This document shows, one piece after another, positions 45,905 to 55,520 of a stretch of DNA of 64,000 bases (position 1 is the first letter of the stretch; the number at the start of each line of letters is the position of its first letter). Position numbers and translations under genes: made by a program. Source of the stretch: Paenibacillus pasadenensis DSM 19293 (GTDB lineage Bacteria; Bacillota; Bacilli; Paenibacillales; Paenibacillaceae); contig NZ_KE383847.1 in NCBI RefSeq assembly GCF_000422485.1, positions 315,074-379,073 on the forward strand. Direction: 5' to 3'. The notes beneath the pieces were generated by a model. The model worked only from the letters and a program-made list of their open reading frames with translations. It made no database searches and was not told the origin of the DNA.

Positions 45905-46939
45905 ATGCTGTTTTTCTACAACGCGTTCCGCAAGATCGTCAAGCTCGACGGCCGGACGCTCGCCGTGTTTGCGGCGCTCTTTTTTCTCCTCAGCCCGTTC
46001 GTCATCCAAGCGCTGGAGCCGGAAAAGTTCACGAGCTGGTTCCGCTCGCTCTGGTGGGTGATCGTGACGGCGACGACGGTCGGCTACGGCGACTTTTTCC
46101 CGGTGACAGCGCCGGGCATGGCGTTCGGCATCGTCGTCATCTTCATCGGATTGTTCCTGATCGGCTCCATCGTTGGCAAGACGACGGAGAACTTCGTGAG
46201 CTGGAAGAAGCAGAGGGAGGAAGGCAGATTGGCTTACTCAGGCAAGGACCACTATGTCGTCATCGGCTGGTCGGAGGAAAAGATCCGCGACATGATCGAG
46301 GAGCTGCTGCTCGCCGATCCGGCGCGGGAGGTCGTGCTCCTCGCCAAGCTGGAGAAGAAGCCGATGGCGGAGGAACGCGTCCATTACATCCAGGGCGACG
46401 CCACGGACTACGCGACGCTGGACCGGGCGAACGTCTGCGCGTGCAAGGCGGTCGTCATTTTTTCCCCGGAGGGCGTGCCAAGCGCCTCGCTGGCGGACGG
46501 CCATACGCTGCTGATCGCGACGACGCTGGAGAGCTATGCGGCCCGCCGGGGCCAGGAGATCTACACGATCGCGGAGATTCTCAAGGAAAGCCACCGCCAC
46601 AGCTTCCGCCATGCGAAGGTGGACGAGCTGATCCTGTCGCAGCAGTCGATCTCCCATCTGATCGCCAGCTCCACGGTGAACCAGGGCTCGTCGCGGCTGT
46701 TCATGAACCTGATGAGCAAGGACAGCGGGGACGAGCTGTATGGCATCGCCAAACGCCCGGAATGGCGCACCTACAACGACGCCTACGAATGGCTGAAGGC
46801 GCGCGGCGCCTTGCTCGTCGCGGACGGAGACGATACGGGCATCATCCGCCGGCTCGGCGACGCGATCCCGGATCAGGCCCGGCTGTTCATCATCGCCGAT
46901 ACGGCGACGCATGAGGCGCTGCAGAGCGAAGGAGCATAG
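45905..46939 (+). CDS. Two-helix K+ channel with RCK (TrkA-N-like) domain
   Basis: A 344-aa membrane protein. Two transmembrane helices flank the selectivity filter TVGYGD (58-63), the MthK/YugO architecture. The cytoplasmic region holds a Rossmann-type RCK domain (YVVIGWSEEKIRDMIEELL) and a second, divergent C-terminal RCK-like part. It gates K+ flow, probably with ions or nucleotides. AAAGGA lies before the ATG; it is divergent from the exonuclease gene. Confidence 0.86.
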   Translation: MLFFYNAFRKIVKLDGRTLAVFAALFFLLSPFVIQALEPEKFTSWFRSLWWVIVTATTVGYGDFFPVTAPGMAFGIVVIFIGLFLIGSIVGKTTENFVSWKKQREEGRLAYSGKDHYVVIGWSEEKIRDMIEELLLADPAREVVLLAKLEKKPMAEERVHYIQGDATDYATLDRANVCACKAVVIFSPEGVPSASLADGHTLLIATTLESYAARRGQEIYTIAEILKESHRHSFRHAKVDELILSQQSISHLIASSTVNQGSSRLFMNLMSKDSGDELYGIAKRPEWRTYNDAYEWLKARGALLVADGDDTGIIRRLGDAIPDQARLFIIADTATHEALQSEGA

Positions 46940-47043
46940 ACGCCTGCGACGAAAGGGCGGGGAGCTGCGCTGCGGACGCGGCAAGAGGCATGGCCCTGCC
47001 GTGCGGTCGGCTTGACACAGGGCAAGGAACGTTCCGCGCTGCT

Positions 47044-47057
47044 CGAACGTGCGTTCG
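47044..47057. promoter_or_regulatory. LexA (SOS) box upstream of the small gene
   Basis: CGAACGTGCGTTCG matches the Gram-positive LexA/DinR consensus CGAAC-N4-GTTCG, and it agrees at 13 of the 14 positions of the longer degenerate consensus I recall. The dyad extends to 7-bp arms (47043-47058). It lies 75 bases before the ATG of the 75-aa gene, with TTGACA at 47012 and a further palindrome GGAACGTTCC at 47026-47035. No neighbouring gene starts closer, so it should make this small gene or operon damage-inducible. Confidence 0.75.
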
Positions 47058-47132
47058 AACCAAGGTGATGTCCATCTCTTTCCATATCATGAAATCAATC
47101 GAAAGATTGGGTTCTGAAGGAGGAGATCAGAG

Positions 47133-47360
47133 ATGGGACGGAACGAGGGCAAAGGGAATGGGGGCGGCTCGGAGCGGATCCGGCTGGGTGTCCGCGAGTT
47201 GATGGAGCAGCTGGGGCTGCGCGGTCCGGAGGCGGAAAGGCTGCTGGCCGAACTGGAGCTCGGGAAATACAGGAGAGAGGAAGCTGCGGCAGATCTCGAA
47301 AAGTCCCCTGATGATGCCGATAGAAATGAGGAAGAAAGTCCTGGCGAGGGAGGAAAATAG
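47133..47360 (+). CDS. Small SOS-box-preceded hypothetical protein
   Basis: A 75-aa cytoplasmic protein with no signal. The central part ERIRLGVRELMEQLGLRG followed by PEAERLLAELE is a two-helix pattern that recurs in the 53-aa gene at 55521 (RRAMDQLGVEP and LLKRLEES), so they appear paralogous. The rest is acidic and probably disordered. ATG 47133 has AAGGAGGAG nine bases upstream. The LexA-type box suggests induction by DNA damage. I do not recognise the family. Confidence 0.72.
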   Translation: MGRNEGKGNGGGSERIRLGVRELMEQLGLRGPEAERLLAELELGKYRREEAAADLEKSPDDADRNEEESPGEGGK

Positions 47361-47431
47361 TCCCTGATTCTAGAAACTATCCCTCGCGGGCCATCCTTAT
47401 CAACTCATCATCACGAGCGGGGGAATGCGAC

Positions 47432-48397
47432 ATGTCCGAAAAATCGAGCAAGCTGCTGAGAGCCCTGTATCTGATCCAGGGCAAGCCCGGCATCACGACG
47501 ACGGAGCTGGCGGAGCGTCTGGAAGTGACCAAGACGAGCGTGAACCGATACATTACCGATCTCACCTATGTGGCGCCGCTCACGACGGATGTCAGCGGAA
47601 AGGTGTCGAAGCATTATTTCTCGGAGGACTTCGCCATGCAGCCGCTGAAGCTGACCGACGAGGAGCTCATCGCGCTGTCGCTGGTGCCTTCGCTGGTCGA
47701 TCCTGACAAGCTGACGCCTGCCTTCATGACCGGCCATGAAAAGATTCTGGCGACGCATCGCATGGAGAAGGTGCGGCAGAAGCAGCAGGGCGCTCTCATC
47801 GACGACATCGCCGGCATCATCCAGCTGGGCACGCCGGTCCATCGGCCGGAGAGCCGGAACCTGCTGCAGCCGATCATCCAGGCGATTCTGGAGCAGAAGA
47901 CGATCCGTACGGAATACCACACCCAGCACAGCAACGAGACGAAGCAGCGGGACATCGATCCGTACTTCCTCGTGCCGCGCGACCTCAAGTTCTATCTGAT
48001 CGGCTACTGCCACCGCGCCGAAGCGATCCGCACGTTCCGCGTCAGCCGCTTTCTGGACGTCGAGCCGACGGAGAGGAGCTTCGACAAGGGCGGCTTCAAC
48101 ATCCGGCAGCACCTGAAGCATACGTGGTCGATCGACCAGGGGGACAAGCAGGTCACGTGCCGTGTCCGCTTCGCGCCGGAGGTGGCGCGCTACGTCCTGG
48201 AGGAGGAGCTGTTCGTCCAGCCTTGGACGAAGGTGGACCCGGACGGAAGCCTGCAGTTCGAGGTGAAGGTCGACAACGAGAAGGAGTTCATCCGTTGGGT
48301 GCTGCAGTACGGCCCGTCCGCGGAGATCCTCAAGCCGGAGTCCGCGCGCCAGGCGATGAGGGAGCAGATCCAGGCTTGGAGCCGCATGTACGGCTGA
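47432..48397 (+). CDS. WYL-domain transcriptional regulator
   Basis: A 321-aa regulator. An N-terminal winged helix (SKLLRALYLIQGKPGITTTELAERLEVTKTSVNRYITDL, about 5-45) precedes a WYL domain (about 150-220) containing RDIDPYFLVPRDLKFYLIGYCHR, then a C-terminal WCX-like region. WYL domains bind nucleic acids or other ligands and commonly control defence and DNA-repair genes. The gene starts just upstream of the HIRAN/nuclease/helicase genes and may regulate them. GGGGGA precedes the ATG. Confidence 0.82.
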   Translation: MSEKSSKLLRALYLIQGKPGITTTELAERLEVTKTSVNRYITDLTYVAPLTTDVSGKVSKHYFSEDFAMQPLKLTDEELIALSLVPSLVDPDKLTPAFMTGHEKILATHRMEKVRQKQQGALIDDIAGIIQLGTPVHRPESRNLLQPIIQAILEQKTIRTEYHTQHSNETKQRDIDPYFLVPRDLKFYLIGYCHRAEAIRTFRVSRFLDVEPTERSFDKGGFNIRQHLKHTWSIDQGDKQVTCRVRFAPEVARYVLEEELFVQPWTKVDPDGSLQFEVKVDNEKEFIRWVLQYGPSAEILKPESARQAMREQIQAWSRMYG

Positions 48398-48428
48398 GCA
48401 GCCATTCCTTTCATGACTGGACATGGAT

Positions 48429-48457
48429 AGACCCGTCCGCATCGGCGGAGCCGGGTC
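48429..48457 (+). terminator. Weak hairpin after the WYL gene
   Basis: AGACCCG (48429-48435) pairs with CGGGTCT, with an inner TCCGC/GCGGA stem. The T-run after it is poor (ATTGCTTT). It would only partly separate the WYL gene from the HIRAN gene. Confidence 0.5.
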
Positions 48458-48573
48458 TATTGCTTTAATTGACGCTGATGCAGGCGAACGGACATTCGGA
48501 ACAACCCGCTGCCGCGCCGATCGCCGATAATGGGAAGGAAAGCGCGCGCGAAGCGGCAGCGGGAGGAATCGCG

Positions 48574-48987
48574 ATGGAAAAGGAAGAAACGATGCATGTG
48601 ACGCTGACGGGCATGAGCCATTATTGCGGGGCGCCGCTGCTGAAGCCCGGACTTGCGGTGGCGCTCGTCAAGGAGCCGGACCATCCGCTCGACGCGGAAG
48701 CGATCCGGGTGGAGCTGCCGCCGATCGGCAAGATCGGCTACGTCGCCAACAGCACCCATACGGTGGCAAGGGGCTGCCTGAGCGCCGGGCGGCTGTACGA
48801 CCGGATCGGCCGCAGCTGCCTCGGGACCATCCGCTTCGTCTGGAAGGACGCGGCGATCGTGGAGCTGCGGCCGGATCTGGACGGGATGGCGGGCGCGTGG
48901 TCGGCGGGCGAGGCGTGGGGCGAGATCAAGTTCAAGCTCAAGCACGGCCATGCGGACGTGGAGGTTCTGGAGAGCGGAGGCCGTTAG
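48574..48987 (+). CDS. HIRAN-domain protein
   Basis: A 137-aa single-domain protein. HVTLTGMSHYCG, VALVKEPDHPLDAEAIRVE, IGKIGYVANSTHTVARG match the HIRAN fold, an OB-like domain that binds DNA ends or stalled forks in SWI2/SNF2 proteins such as HLTF. ATG 48574 follows GGGAGG; a longer open frame upstream overlaps the weak hairpin. It directly precedes an AddB-like nuclease gene, which suggests recruitment to DNA ends. Confidence 0.8.
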   Translation: MEKEETMHVTLTGMSHYCGAPLLKPGLAVALVKEPDHPLDAEAIRVELPPIGKIGYVANSTHTVARGCLSAGRLYDRIGRSCLGTIRFVWKDAAIVELRPDLDGMAGAWSAGEAWGEIKFKLKHGHADVEVLESGGR

Positions 48988-49024
48988 GCCGAGCGGACCA
49001 AGCGGACAAGAAGGAGGAAGGGCC

Positions 49025-52000
49025 ATGAGCGGAGGATGGAGCCGGGAGCTGGTCGAGCTGTCCCGGAGAGATCCGTTTCGGCGGAAAATCGTGCTGGGAG
49101 ACCGATTTCAGCAAGCAGAGCAGTGGCTGGCGCGCGCGGCGGCCGAAGCCGGGCCGCTGCTCGGCATGGAGCCGGGCACGCTGCGCAGCGCGGCGGCGCG
49201 GCTGGCGCAGCCGGAGCTGGCGGCTCGCGGCCTCCGGCTGCTCGGGTCTGGAGAGACGCTGTGGCTCGTGCAGGCGCAGATGCAGCGTCTGGCGGAGGCG
49301 CCGGATGCGTACGCCGGGCCGGAGCTGCTGACGCCGGGAATCATCGAGGCTTTTCACGATGCGGTGCAGGAGCTGCGGCTGGCGGGCGTCTCGTCCGCCG
49401 CGCTGCGCGAGGAGGCGTTTGTCGACGCGCGCAAGGGCCGCTATATGAGGGAGCTGCTCGCCGGCTACGAGCAAGCGCTGCAGGCAGGCGGCTGCCAGGA
49501 CTTCGCCGGGCTGCTGGAGCTGCTGCCGGAGGCGGGAGCGCAGGCAGCCGGACGAGAGCCGGCTGACCCGGCAGAGACACGGAGGCGGGCAGCGGAGGGA
49601 CGGGACGCGGGGACGCCGGGCGGCGCGAAGGAGCTGTACATCGTGCCGTCGCTCGACGGCTATGCGCCCGTCGAGCGGCGCATGCTGGAGCGGATCGCCG
49701 GCTCCGGCATGCATGTGCTCGGCGCCTGCGAGGCCTTTCCCGCCTGCCTGGAGGGCAGGGCGGCGGGACGCGGCGGCATCTCGATGTTCCGCGCCGCCGG
49801 CAAGCTGGCGGAGGCGCGCGAGGCGCTGCGCCGGCTGCTCGGCGCGGAGCTGCCGCTGGATCGGGCGGAGATCGTGATTCCGCCGGACAGCGGCTGCGAG
49901 GGCGCGGTGCAGTCGCTGTGCGACGCGCTCGGGCTGCCTGCCACCTATGCGGCAGGACGGCATGTGTCGCAAGCCCGCGCAGGGCGGGCGGCGCTGGCGC
50001 TGCTCGACTGGGCTGGCGGCGGCTATGGCGCGGAGAGCCTGGCGCAAGCGCTCCGCCACGGAAGCATCTCGCTGCGGGCCTGGTCGGAAGAGCTCGGCTC
50101 CGGCGAGCTGGCGCGAGCGCTGGAGGAGCTCGGCTGGGGCCGCGAGCGTTATGAGCGGCTCGCGGTCGAGGGCGGGGCGGAGCGCGCGGATCCGTCAGCT
50201 GCGCATGGCGGCCCGCTTGGCGCCTCGGCCGCCTCCGAGGCGCAGGCACGGGCGCGCGGCGTGCTGGCCGCGGTCTTCCGCGACCTGCTCGCCTGGCTGC
50301 CGGAGCCGTCGGCGGGCGGCTGGACGCCGCTGACGGTGCTGCGCGGGCTGAACGCTTTTCTCGCGGCCGCCGCGGTCGTCGCCTCGGAAGAAGACGCCGC
50401 CGTGCTGGCGGAGCTGCAGGCGCGGGAGCAGGAGCTCGAGCGCGTCCCGCTGCCGGAGCTGTCCGCCGGGCAGGCGCTGCGGTTCGTGCGCGGCCTCGTG
50501 CTCGGCATCCGCATCGGCGCTTCCGGCCCGCAAGCCGGCAAGCTGCATGTGTCGACGCTGCCGACGGGAGCCGAAAGCGGCCGTCCGATGCTGTTCCTGC
50601 TCGGGATGAGCGATTCGGCCTGGTCGTCCTCCGTCCGTCAGGACCCGGTGCTGCTTGATTCCGAGCGTGCGGCGATCGGCGGGCTGCTGCTTTCGGGCGA
50701 ACGGGCGGAGCGCGCGGCGCGGGAGCGGGCGCTGCGGCTCGGACGGCTGGGCGAGGGGACGGCGCTGACGCTCAGCTGGTCATGCAGCGAGCCTGGCGCG
50801 CAGGCCGAGATCGAGCCCGCCTACGAGCTGCTGCAGGCGGCGCGGGTTGTGAGCGGACAGCCGGAGCTCGACCGAAGAGGACTGGAACGCTGGCTCGGCG
50901 GACCGGCAGGCTACGAGGCTTCTCCGGGCGGCCCGGCGATCGATGCAGCCGACCGCTGGCTCCAGCGGCTGGCAGGAGCGGAGCCTGGGTCCGCTCTGCC
51001 AGGCTATGCGCCGCCTGCCCGGCTGCGAAGCGGCCTCGATGCCCTGGCGCGTGCCTATCCGTCCGTCGCCTCCCGCCTCGAGGCGGCGCGCGCGACGGCG
51101 CAGGACCGGCTGTCCGAGCACGAGGGCATGCTGCGGACCGGACGCTTCCCGATCCGCTACGGCACGGGAGAGGAAGGGCACTTGAGCGTGACGCAGCTGG
51201 AGCGGTACGCCGACTGCCCGAAGCGCTTCTTTTACTCGACGATCCTGAAGATCCGCGCCAAGGACGCGCCGGAGCTCGACCGCACGCGCTGGCTCGACGC
51301 CGGTCAAAAAGGCGATCTGCTGCATCGGCTCTACCAGCTGTACCTCGCGGAGCTGGCCGACCGTGCCGGCAGCGGCCCGCTCGCGCATGACGAGGCGCTG
51401 CTCGGACGGCTGACGGAGCAGGTGCTGCGGGAGTTCCAAGCCGCGGTGCCGGCGCCGAGTCCGGCGATCCGGGCCAAGGAGAGCGAGGCGATCCGCCGCG
51501 ATGCCGCGGTGTTCTATCGGAGCGAGCAGGGGCGCGCGGGCCGGCCGAAGTTTTTCGAGCTGGAGCTGCAGCAGGACGGGGAGCCGATGCCGGTCGTGCT
51601 GGCCAGCGGCCTGACGATGCGAGTGAAGGGCTTCATCGACCGCATCGACCAGCTTGCGCCTCATCGGTACAAGATTTACGACTACAAGACCGGCAATCCC
51701 CGCAAGTACGACGAGAACGGCTATTTCGCCGGCGGCCGACAGCTGCAGCACGCGCTCTACGCCGTGGCGGCGGAGCAGTACTTGCGGCGGACGGGCATCG
51801 ACCCGGAGGCGGTCGTGGTGGAGTCGGCGTACTGTTTCCCGACGGAGCGGGGACTGGGCAAGGAGATCAGCCGGACGCAGGACCGTCGCGGGGAGCTGGC
51901 GGAGCTGACGGGACTGCTGCTCTCGTCGATCGAGGCAGGGGCGTTCCCCGCGCTGCCGGCCGACGAGCGGGCATGCGGCTGGTGCGACTATCGGGAGGCG

Positions 52001-52096
52001 TGCGGGCGCGAGGCCGAGACGGCGCGCGCGAAAAAGCAGCTGCCGGACAACGAGGCGCTCATCCGGCAGCTGAGGGAGGCGGAGAACTATGCTTGA
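49025..52096 (+). CDS. AddB-like PD-(D/E)XK nuclease with iron-sulfur cysteines
   Basis: A 1023-aa protein resembling AddB/RexB. The N-terminal two-thirds has a helicase-like fold but I see no Walker A (KIVLGDRFQQAEQWL stands where GxxGxGKT would be). The C-terminal nuclease has MRVKGFIDRID, IYDYKTGN (catalytic DxK) and QLQHALYAVAAEQ. Cysteines in YADCPKRFF (about 731) and CGWCDYREAC (about 983-992) match the four-Cys iron-sulfur cluster of AddB. AAGGAGG precedes ATG 49025. The end overlaps the helicase gene by 8 bases. It is shorter than standard AddB, so I treat it as AddB-like only. Confidence 0.8.
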   Translation: MSGGWSRELVELSRRDPFRRKIVLGDRFQQAEQWLARAAAEAGPLLGMEPGTLRSAAARLAQPELAARGLRLLGSGETLWLVQAQMQRLAEAPDAYAGPELLTPGIIEAFHDAVQELRLAGVSSAALREEAFVDARKGRYMRELLAGYEQALQAGGCQDFAGLLELLPEAGAQAAGREPADPAETRRRAAEGRDAGTPGGAKELYIVPSLDGYAPVERRMLERIAGSGMHVLGACEAFPACLEGRAAGRGGISMFRAAGKLAEAREALRRLLGAELPLDRAEIVIPPDSGCEGAVQSLCDALGLPATYAAGRHVSQARAGRAALALLDWAGGGYGAESLAQALRHGSISLRAWSEELGSGELARALEELGWGRERYERLAVEGGAERADPSAAHGGPLGASAASEAQARARGVLAAVFRDLLAWLPEPSAGGWTPLTVLRGLNAFLAAAAVVASEEDAAVLAELQAREQELERVPLPELSAGQALRFVRGLVLGIRIGASGPQAGKLHVSTLPTGAESGRPMLFLLGMSDSAWSSSVRQDPVLLDSERAAIGGLLLSGERAERAARERALRLGRLGEGTALTLSWSCSEPGAQAEIEPAYELLQAARVVSGQPELDRRGLERWLGGPAGYEASPGGPAIDAADRWLQRLAGAEPGSALPGYAPPARLRSGLDALARAYPSVASRLEAARATAQDRLSEHEGMLRTGRFPIRYGTGEEGHLSVTQLERYADCPKRFFYSTILKIRAKDAPELDRTRWLDAGQKGDLLHRLYQLYLAELADRAGSGPLAHDEALLGRLTEQVLREFQAAVPAPSPAIRAKESEAIRRDAAVFYRSEQGRAGRPKFFELELQQDGEPMPVVLASGLTMRVKGFIDRIDQLAPHRYKIYDYKTGNPRKYDENGYFAGGRQLQHALYAVAAEQYLRRTGIDPEAVVVESAYCFPTERGLGKEISRTQDRRGELAELTGLLLSSIEAGAFPALPADERACGWCDYREACGREAETARAKKQLPDNEALIRQLREAENYA

Positions 52097-55000
52097 CGAC
52101 CAGTCGGCCCGCGAGCGGATCCGCACGGATCTGGAGACGACGCTGCTCGTGGAGGCGGGGGCGGGCTCGGGCAAGACGACCTCGCTCGTCGGCCGCATGC
52201 TGAGCCTGATCGAGACCGGCGCGGCGCGGGCGGAGCAGATCGCGGCGATCACGTTCACGCGCAAGGCCGCGGACGAGCTGCGCGCCCGCTTCCGGCTGGC
52301 GCTGGAGCGGCGCATCCGGGAGACGGACGGCGAGCCGCGGCAGCGGCTGCGGCAAGCGCTGCAGGACGCCGATCGCTGCACGATGGCGACGATCCACTCC
52401 TTTTGCGGGCGGCTGCTGCGGGAGCGGCCGATCGAGGCGGGGCTGGATCCGCAGTTCCGGGAGCTGGAGGAGGAAGAGGCGGAGACGCTGCTCCATGCCG
52501 CCTGGGACGACTACCTGCTGCTCCATCCCGAGCTGCTGGAAGCGATGGAGCCGCTCGGCCTCCACGTCGAGGATCTGCGGCAGGTGTACGTTCGGGCCAA
52601 CGGCTATCGGGATGTCGAAATCGCGCTGGAAGAGGTCCCGCGTCCCGACTTCGATCGGATCCGGCTGTCGCTGCCGCCGCTGCTGGACGAAGCCGCGGCC
52701 TATCTGCCTTCGGCGCAGCCGGACAAGGGCTGGGACGCGCTGCAGGAGGCGGTGCGGGACGGCCGCCGCCTGCTCCGCCTGCACGGCATGGAGGAGGAGC
52801 TGCGGCTGCTCGATCTGGCGCAGCGGTTCGACCGCAAGCTCGTCGTGACGCAGAACCGCTGGACGGACAAGACGAAAGCGAAGGAGCTCGGCGAGCGCTT
52901 CCTGGAGTGGCAGCGTGATGTGCTGCAGCCTTTCTTGCAGAGCTGGCGCGAGCACCTGTATCCGCAGGCGATCTCCTTCGTGCTGCCCGCGGTGGAGCAT
53001 GCGGCTCGGCTGCGCGCCGAGCGGGGCGAGCTGGACTTCCAGGACCTGCTGCTGCGGGCAGCGCGGCTGCTGCGCGAGCATCCGGAGGTCCGGAGCTTTT
53101 TCTCGGAACGCTATACGCGGCTGCTGATCGACGAATTCCAGGACACGGATCCGATCCAGGCGGAGCTGATGTTCCTGCTCACGGGCTCCGATTCCGCCCA
53201 GTCCGACTGGCGGCTGGCGGTGCCGCGGCCGGGCTCGCTGTTCGTCGTCGGCGATCCGAAGCAGTCCATCTACCGCTTCCGCCGGGCGGACATCTCCATC
53301 TACAACGCCGTCAAGCAGCGCATCGCAGCCTGCGGAGACGTGCTGCGGCTCGGCTCCAACTTCCGTTCGGCGCGTTCGCTCGGGGCGTTCGTCAACTATG
53401 AGTTCAACTCGCGATTCCCGCGGACGGAGACGGATCGCCAGGCGTCGTTCGTGCCGATGGAGACGACGGCGCCGGATCCGGCAGACCGGCGGCGCGCGGC
53501 GCATGGCGTCGTGACGGCGACGATTCCGAAGCTGCCCGGCGGCAAGGAAGCGGCGGCACGCGAGGACGCGGACCGGCTGGCCCGCTACGTAGCCTGGGCG
53601 TGCCGGGACGGCAACCTGCTCCTGCAGGAGCGGGAGGCGGACGGGGCGTGGCGCTTGCGGCCGGCGGAGCCGGGCGACTTTCTATTGCTGCTCAAGAAAC
53701 GGGAGTTCATCCAGCTGTATGCGGAGATTCTGGAGCGGTACGGCGTCCCGTCCGTCACCTCGGGCAGCGCCGCCCGCTGCGGCGAGCTGGCGGCGCTGGC
53801 GCTGCTGGCCCGGGCGCTGAACGATCCGGAAGACCGGATCGGGCTGCTCGCGGCGCTCAAGAGGCCGCTGCTCAGCGTCAGCGACAGCGCTTTGTACCAC
53901 TACCGGATGGAGGGCCATGCGCTGCGCCTGCGCGGCTTGCCGGAGCTGCGTGAAGTGTCTGCAGAGGCGAGGCCGGTCCGGCTCGCGCTCGGCATGGCCG
54001 CCGGCTGGGCGGACATCGTGCGCGCTTCGCCGTCCGCGCTCGGCGCCCTCATGGCCATCGCGGAGCAGCTCGGCCTGCTGCCGCTCGCGGCTTCGCTGCC
54101 GTCCGGCACGATGCGGGCGGGCACGCTCGTCTCGGTGCTGCACGCCCTGCAGGAAGATCCGCTCGCCTGCGGCAGCTGGCCGGCGCTGGCGCGGCGGCTG
54201 GAGGCGCTCGCCTCCGAGGCCGGCGCCGAATGCGGCGAGCTCTATGCCGGCCGCCGCAGCGCCGTGCGCGTCATGAACCTGCACAAGGCCAAGGGGCTGG
54301 AGGCGCCGGTCGTGCTGCTCGCCTGCCCGGCGGGCGAATACGACCATGACGCGACGGAGCATGTGGACCGCAGCGGCGGCAAGGCGCGGGGGTACTTCGC
54401 GATCACGCGCCGCTCTCCCGGCAGCTACAAGGACGAGATGATCGCGCATCCGCCCGGATGGAAGGACCTGGCCGCGCGGGAGCGGGAGTTCCTGCTGGCG
54501 GAAAAGGAGCGGCTCCTCTATGTCGCCGCGACGCGCGCGAAGCAGCTGCTTGTCGTCAGCTGGACGGAGGACCGGCCGGCCGTCAATCCGTGGAGTCCGT
54601 TCGAGAGCAGCCTGAGGGATGCGCGCGAGCTGGACGTTCCCGAGCTGCTGCCGGCGGAGCGGGAGCGCTATGACGGCGTCCATGACGCGGCGGCGGATGC
54701 GCGAGAGGCGGCCGAGCGGCTTGCCCGGCTCGCCGCGCCGACGTACCGCTCCGCATCCGTGACCGAGCTGGCCAAGTCGGGCCGGCTGCAGCCGCCGCGG
54801 CCGTCCGAGGGGCGCGGCATGGCGTTCGGCAGCACGGTGCACCGCTGCCTCGAGCTGCTCGGCTCCGGCAGTCCGCTGGCGGAGCTGGAGCCGAGCATCC
54901 GGCTCGTCGCAGCGGAGGAGGGCATGGCCGAGCGGCTGCTGCCGGATGTGCGCGCGATGCTTGCCGAGGTGCTGGCGCATCCGCTTTGGCAGCGTGCCGC

Positions 55001-55349
55001 GGCGGCCCGCAGGCGCGTGCATGAGCTGCAGCTGCGCGCGGTGCGGAGCGGCGCTTCCGCGTCCCCGCTTTCCTCTGTCGGCGGAACGGTGCCGCTCCAA
55101 GCGGACTCCGTCCTCCCGGACCTCCACCTCAAGGGCATCGTCGACTTCCTGTTCGAGGAAGACGACGGATGGGTCGTCGTCGACTTCAAGACCGATGTGC
55201 ACGAGCCTGCGCAGGAGGGGCTGTTCGCCGCGTTCTACCGTCCTCAGGTGGAAGCCTACCGGGACGTGCTGGAGCAGGAGTTCGGACTTCGGATCAAGGA
55301 GATCGGCCTCTATTTCCTGCATACGGGAAGCTATGCGGCTCTGGTCTGA
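52089..55349 (+). CDS. AddA-like UvrD/SF1 helicase-nuclease
   Basis: A 1086-aa SF1A helicase with a C-terminal nuclease. Motifs: EAGAGSGKTTS (I, about 22-32), AITFTRKAADELRAR (Ia), LLIDEFQDTD (II, about 346), VVGDPKQSIYRFRRAD (III), LGSNFRS (IV), LHKAKGLE (V, about 732), YVAATRAK (VI, about 811). The PD-(D/E)XK domain near 1000-1080 has KGIVDFLFE, VVVDFKTD and RPQVEAYRD. Together with the upstream gene it should form a heterodimer that processes double-strand ends, like AddAB. Shorter than typical AddA (about 1230 aa), so possibly a second, accessory version. Confidence 0.83.
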   Translation: MLDDQSARERIRTDLETTLLVEAGAGSGKTTSLVGRMLSLIETGAARAEQIAAITFTRKAADELRARFRLALERRIRETDGEPRQRLRQALQDADRCTMATIHSFCGRLLRERPIEAGLDPQFRELEEEEAETLLHAAWDDYLLLHPELLEAMEPLGLHVEDLRQVYVRANGYRDVEIALEEVPRPDFDRIRLSLPPLLDEAAAYLPSAQPDKGWDALQEAVRDGRRLLRLHGMEEELRLLDLAQRFDRKLVVTQNRWTDKTKAKELGERFLEWQRDVLQPFLQSWREHLYPQAISFVLPAVEHAARLRAERGELDFQDLLLRAARLLREHPEVRSFFSERYTRLLIDEFQDTDPIQAELMFLLTGSDSAQSDWRLAVPRPGSLFVVGDPKQSIYRFRRADISIYNAVKQRIAACGDVLRLGSNFRSARSLGAFVNYEFNSRFPRTETDRQASFVPMETTAPDPADRRRAAHGVVTATIPKLPGGKEAAAREDADRLARYVAWACRDGNLLLQEREADGAWRLRPAEPGDFLLLLKKREFIQLYAEILERYGVPSVTSGSAARCGELAALALLARALNDPEDRIGLLAALKRPLLSVSDSALYHYRMEGHALRLRGLPELREVSAEARPVRLALGMAAGWADIVRASPSALGALMAIAEQLGLLPLAASLPSGTMRAGTLVSVLHALQEDPLACGSWPALARRLEALASEAGAECGELYAGRRSAVRVMNLHKAKGLEAPVVLLACPAGEYDHDATEHVDRSGGKARGYFAITRRSPGSYKDEMIAHPPGWKDLAAREREFLLAEKERLLYVAATRAKQLLVVSWTEDRPAVNPWSPFESSLRDARELDVPELLPAERERYDGVHDAAADAREAAERLARLAAPTYRSASVTELAKSGRLQPPRPSEGRGMAFGSTVHRCLELLGSGSPLAELEPSIRLVAAEEGMAERLLPDVRAMLAEVLAHPLWQRAAAARRRVHELQLRAVRSGASASPLSSVGGTVPLQADSVLPDLHLKGIVDFLFEEDDGWVVVDFKTDVHEPAQEGLFAAFYRPQVEAYRDVLEQEFGLRIKEIGLYFLHTGSYAALV

Positions 55350-55370
55350 ACCGAGCCCTCCCCCCCTTCC

Positions 55371-55401
55371 AAGGCCCATCCTCTTCGGATGGGCCTTTTC
55401 C
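55371..55401 (+). terminator. Intrinsic terminator after the AddA-like gene
   Basis: Perfect 11-bp stem (55371-55381 with 55387-55397), 5-base loop and following TT. Confidence 0.85.
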
Positions 55402-55520
55402 TCCTTCTTGCCGCTTTACTTCATAGCGATAAAAGTGATCCGAAAGGGAAATAACGGACGTTTTTGTAGAATAAGGGCTTGACCGGGAAGAGGGGGAAAA
55501 GGGGAAGGAGGACCTGGGAA

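Noticed and set aside
49025..55349. Canonical addB-addA gene symbols
   Set aside because: The first protein lacks a Walker A and both are shorter than the usual AddB and AddA; neighbours (HIRAN, WYL) are unusual, so I kept AddB-like/AddA-like without symbols.
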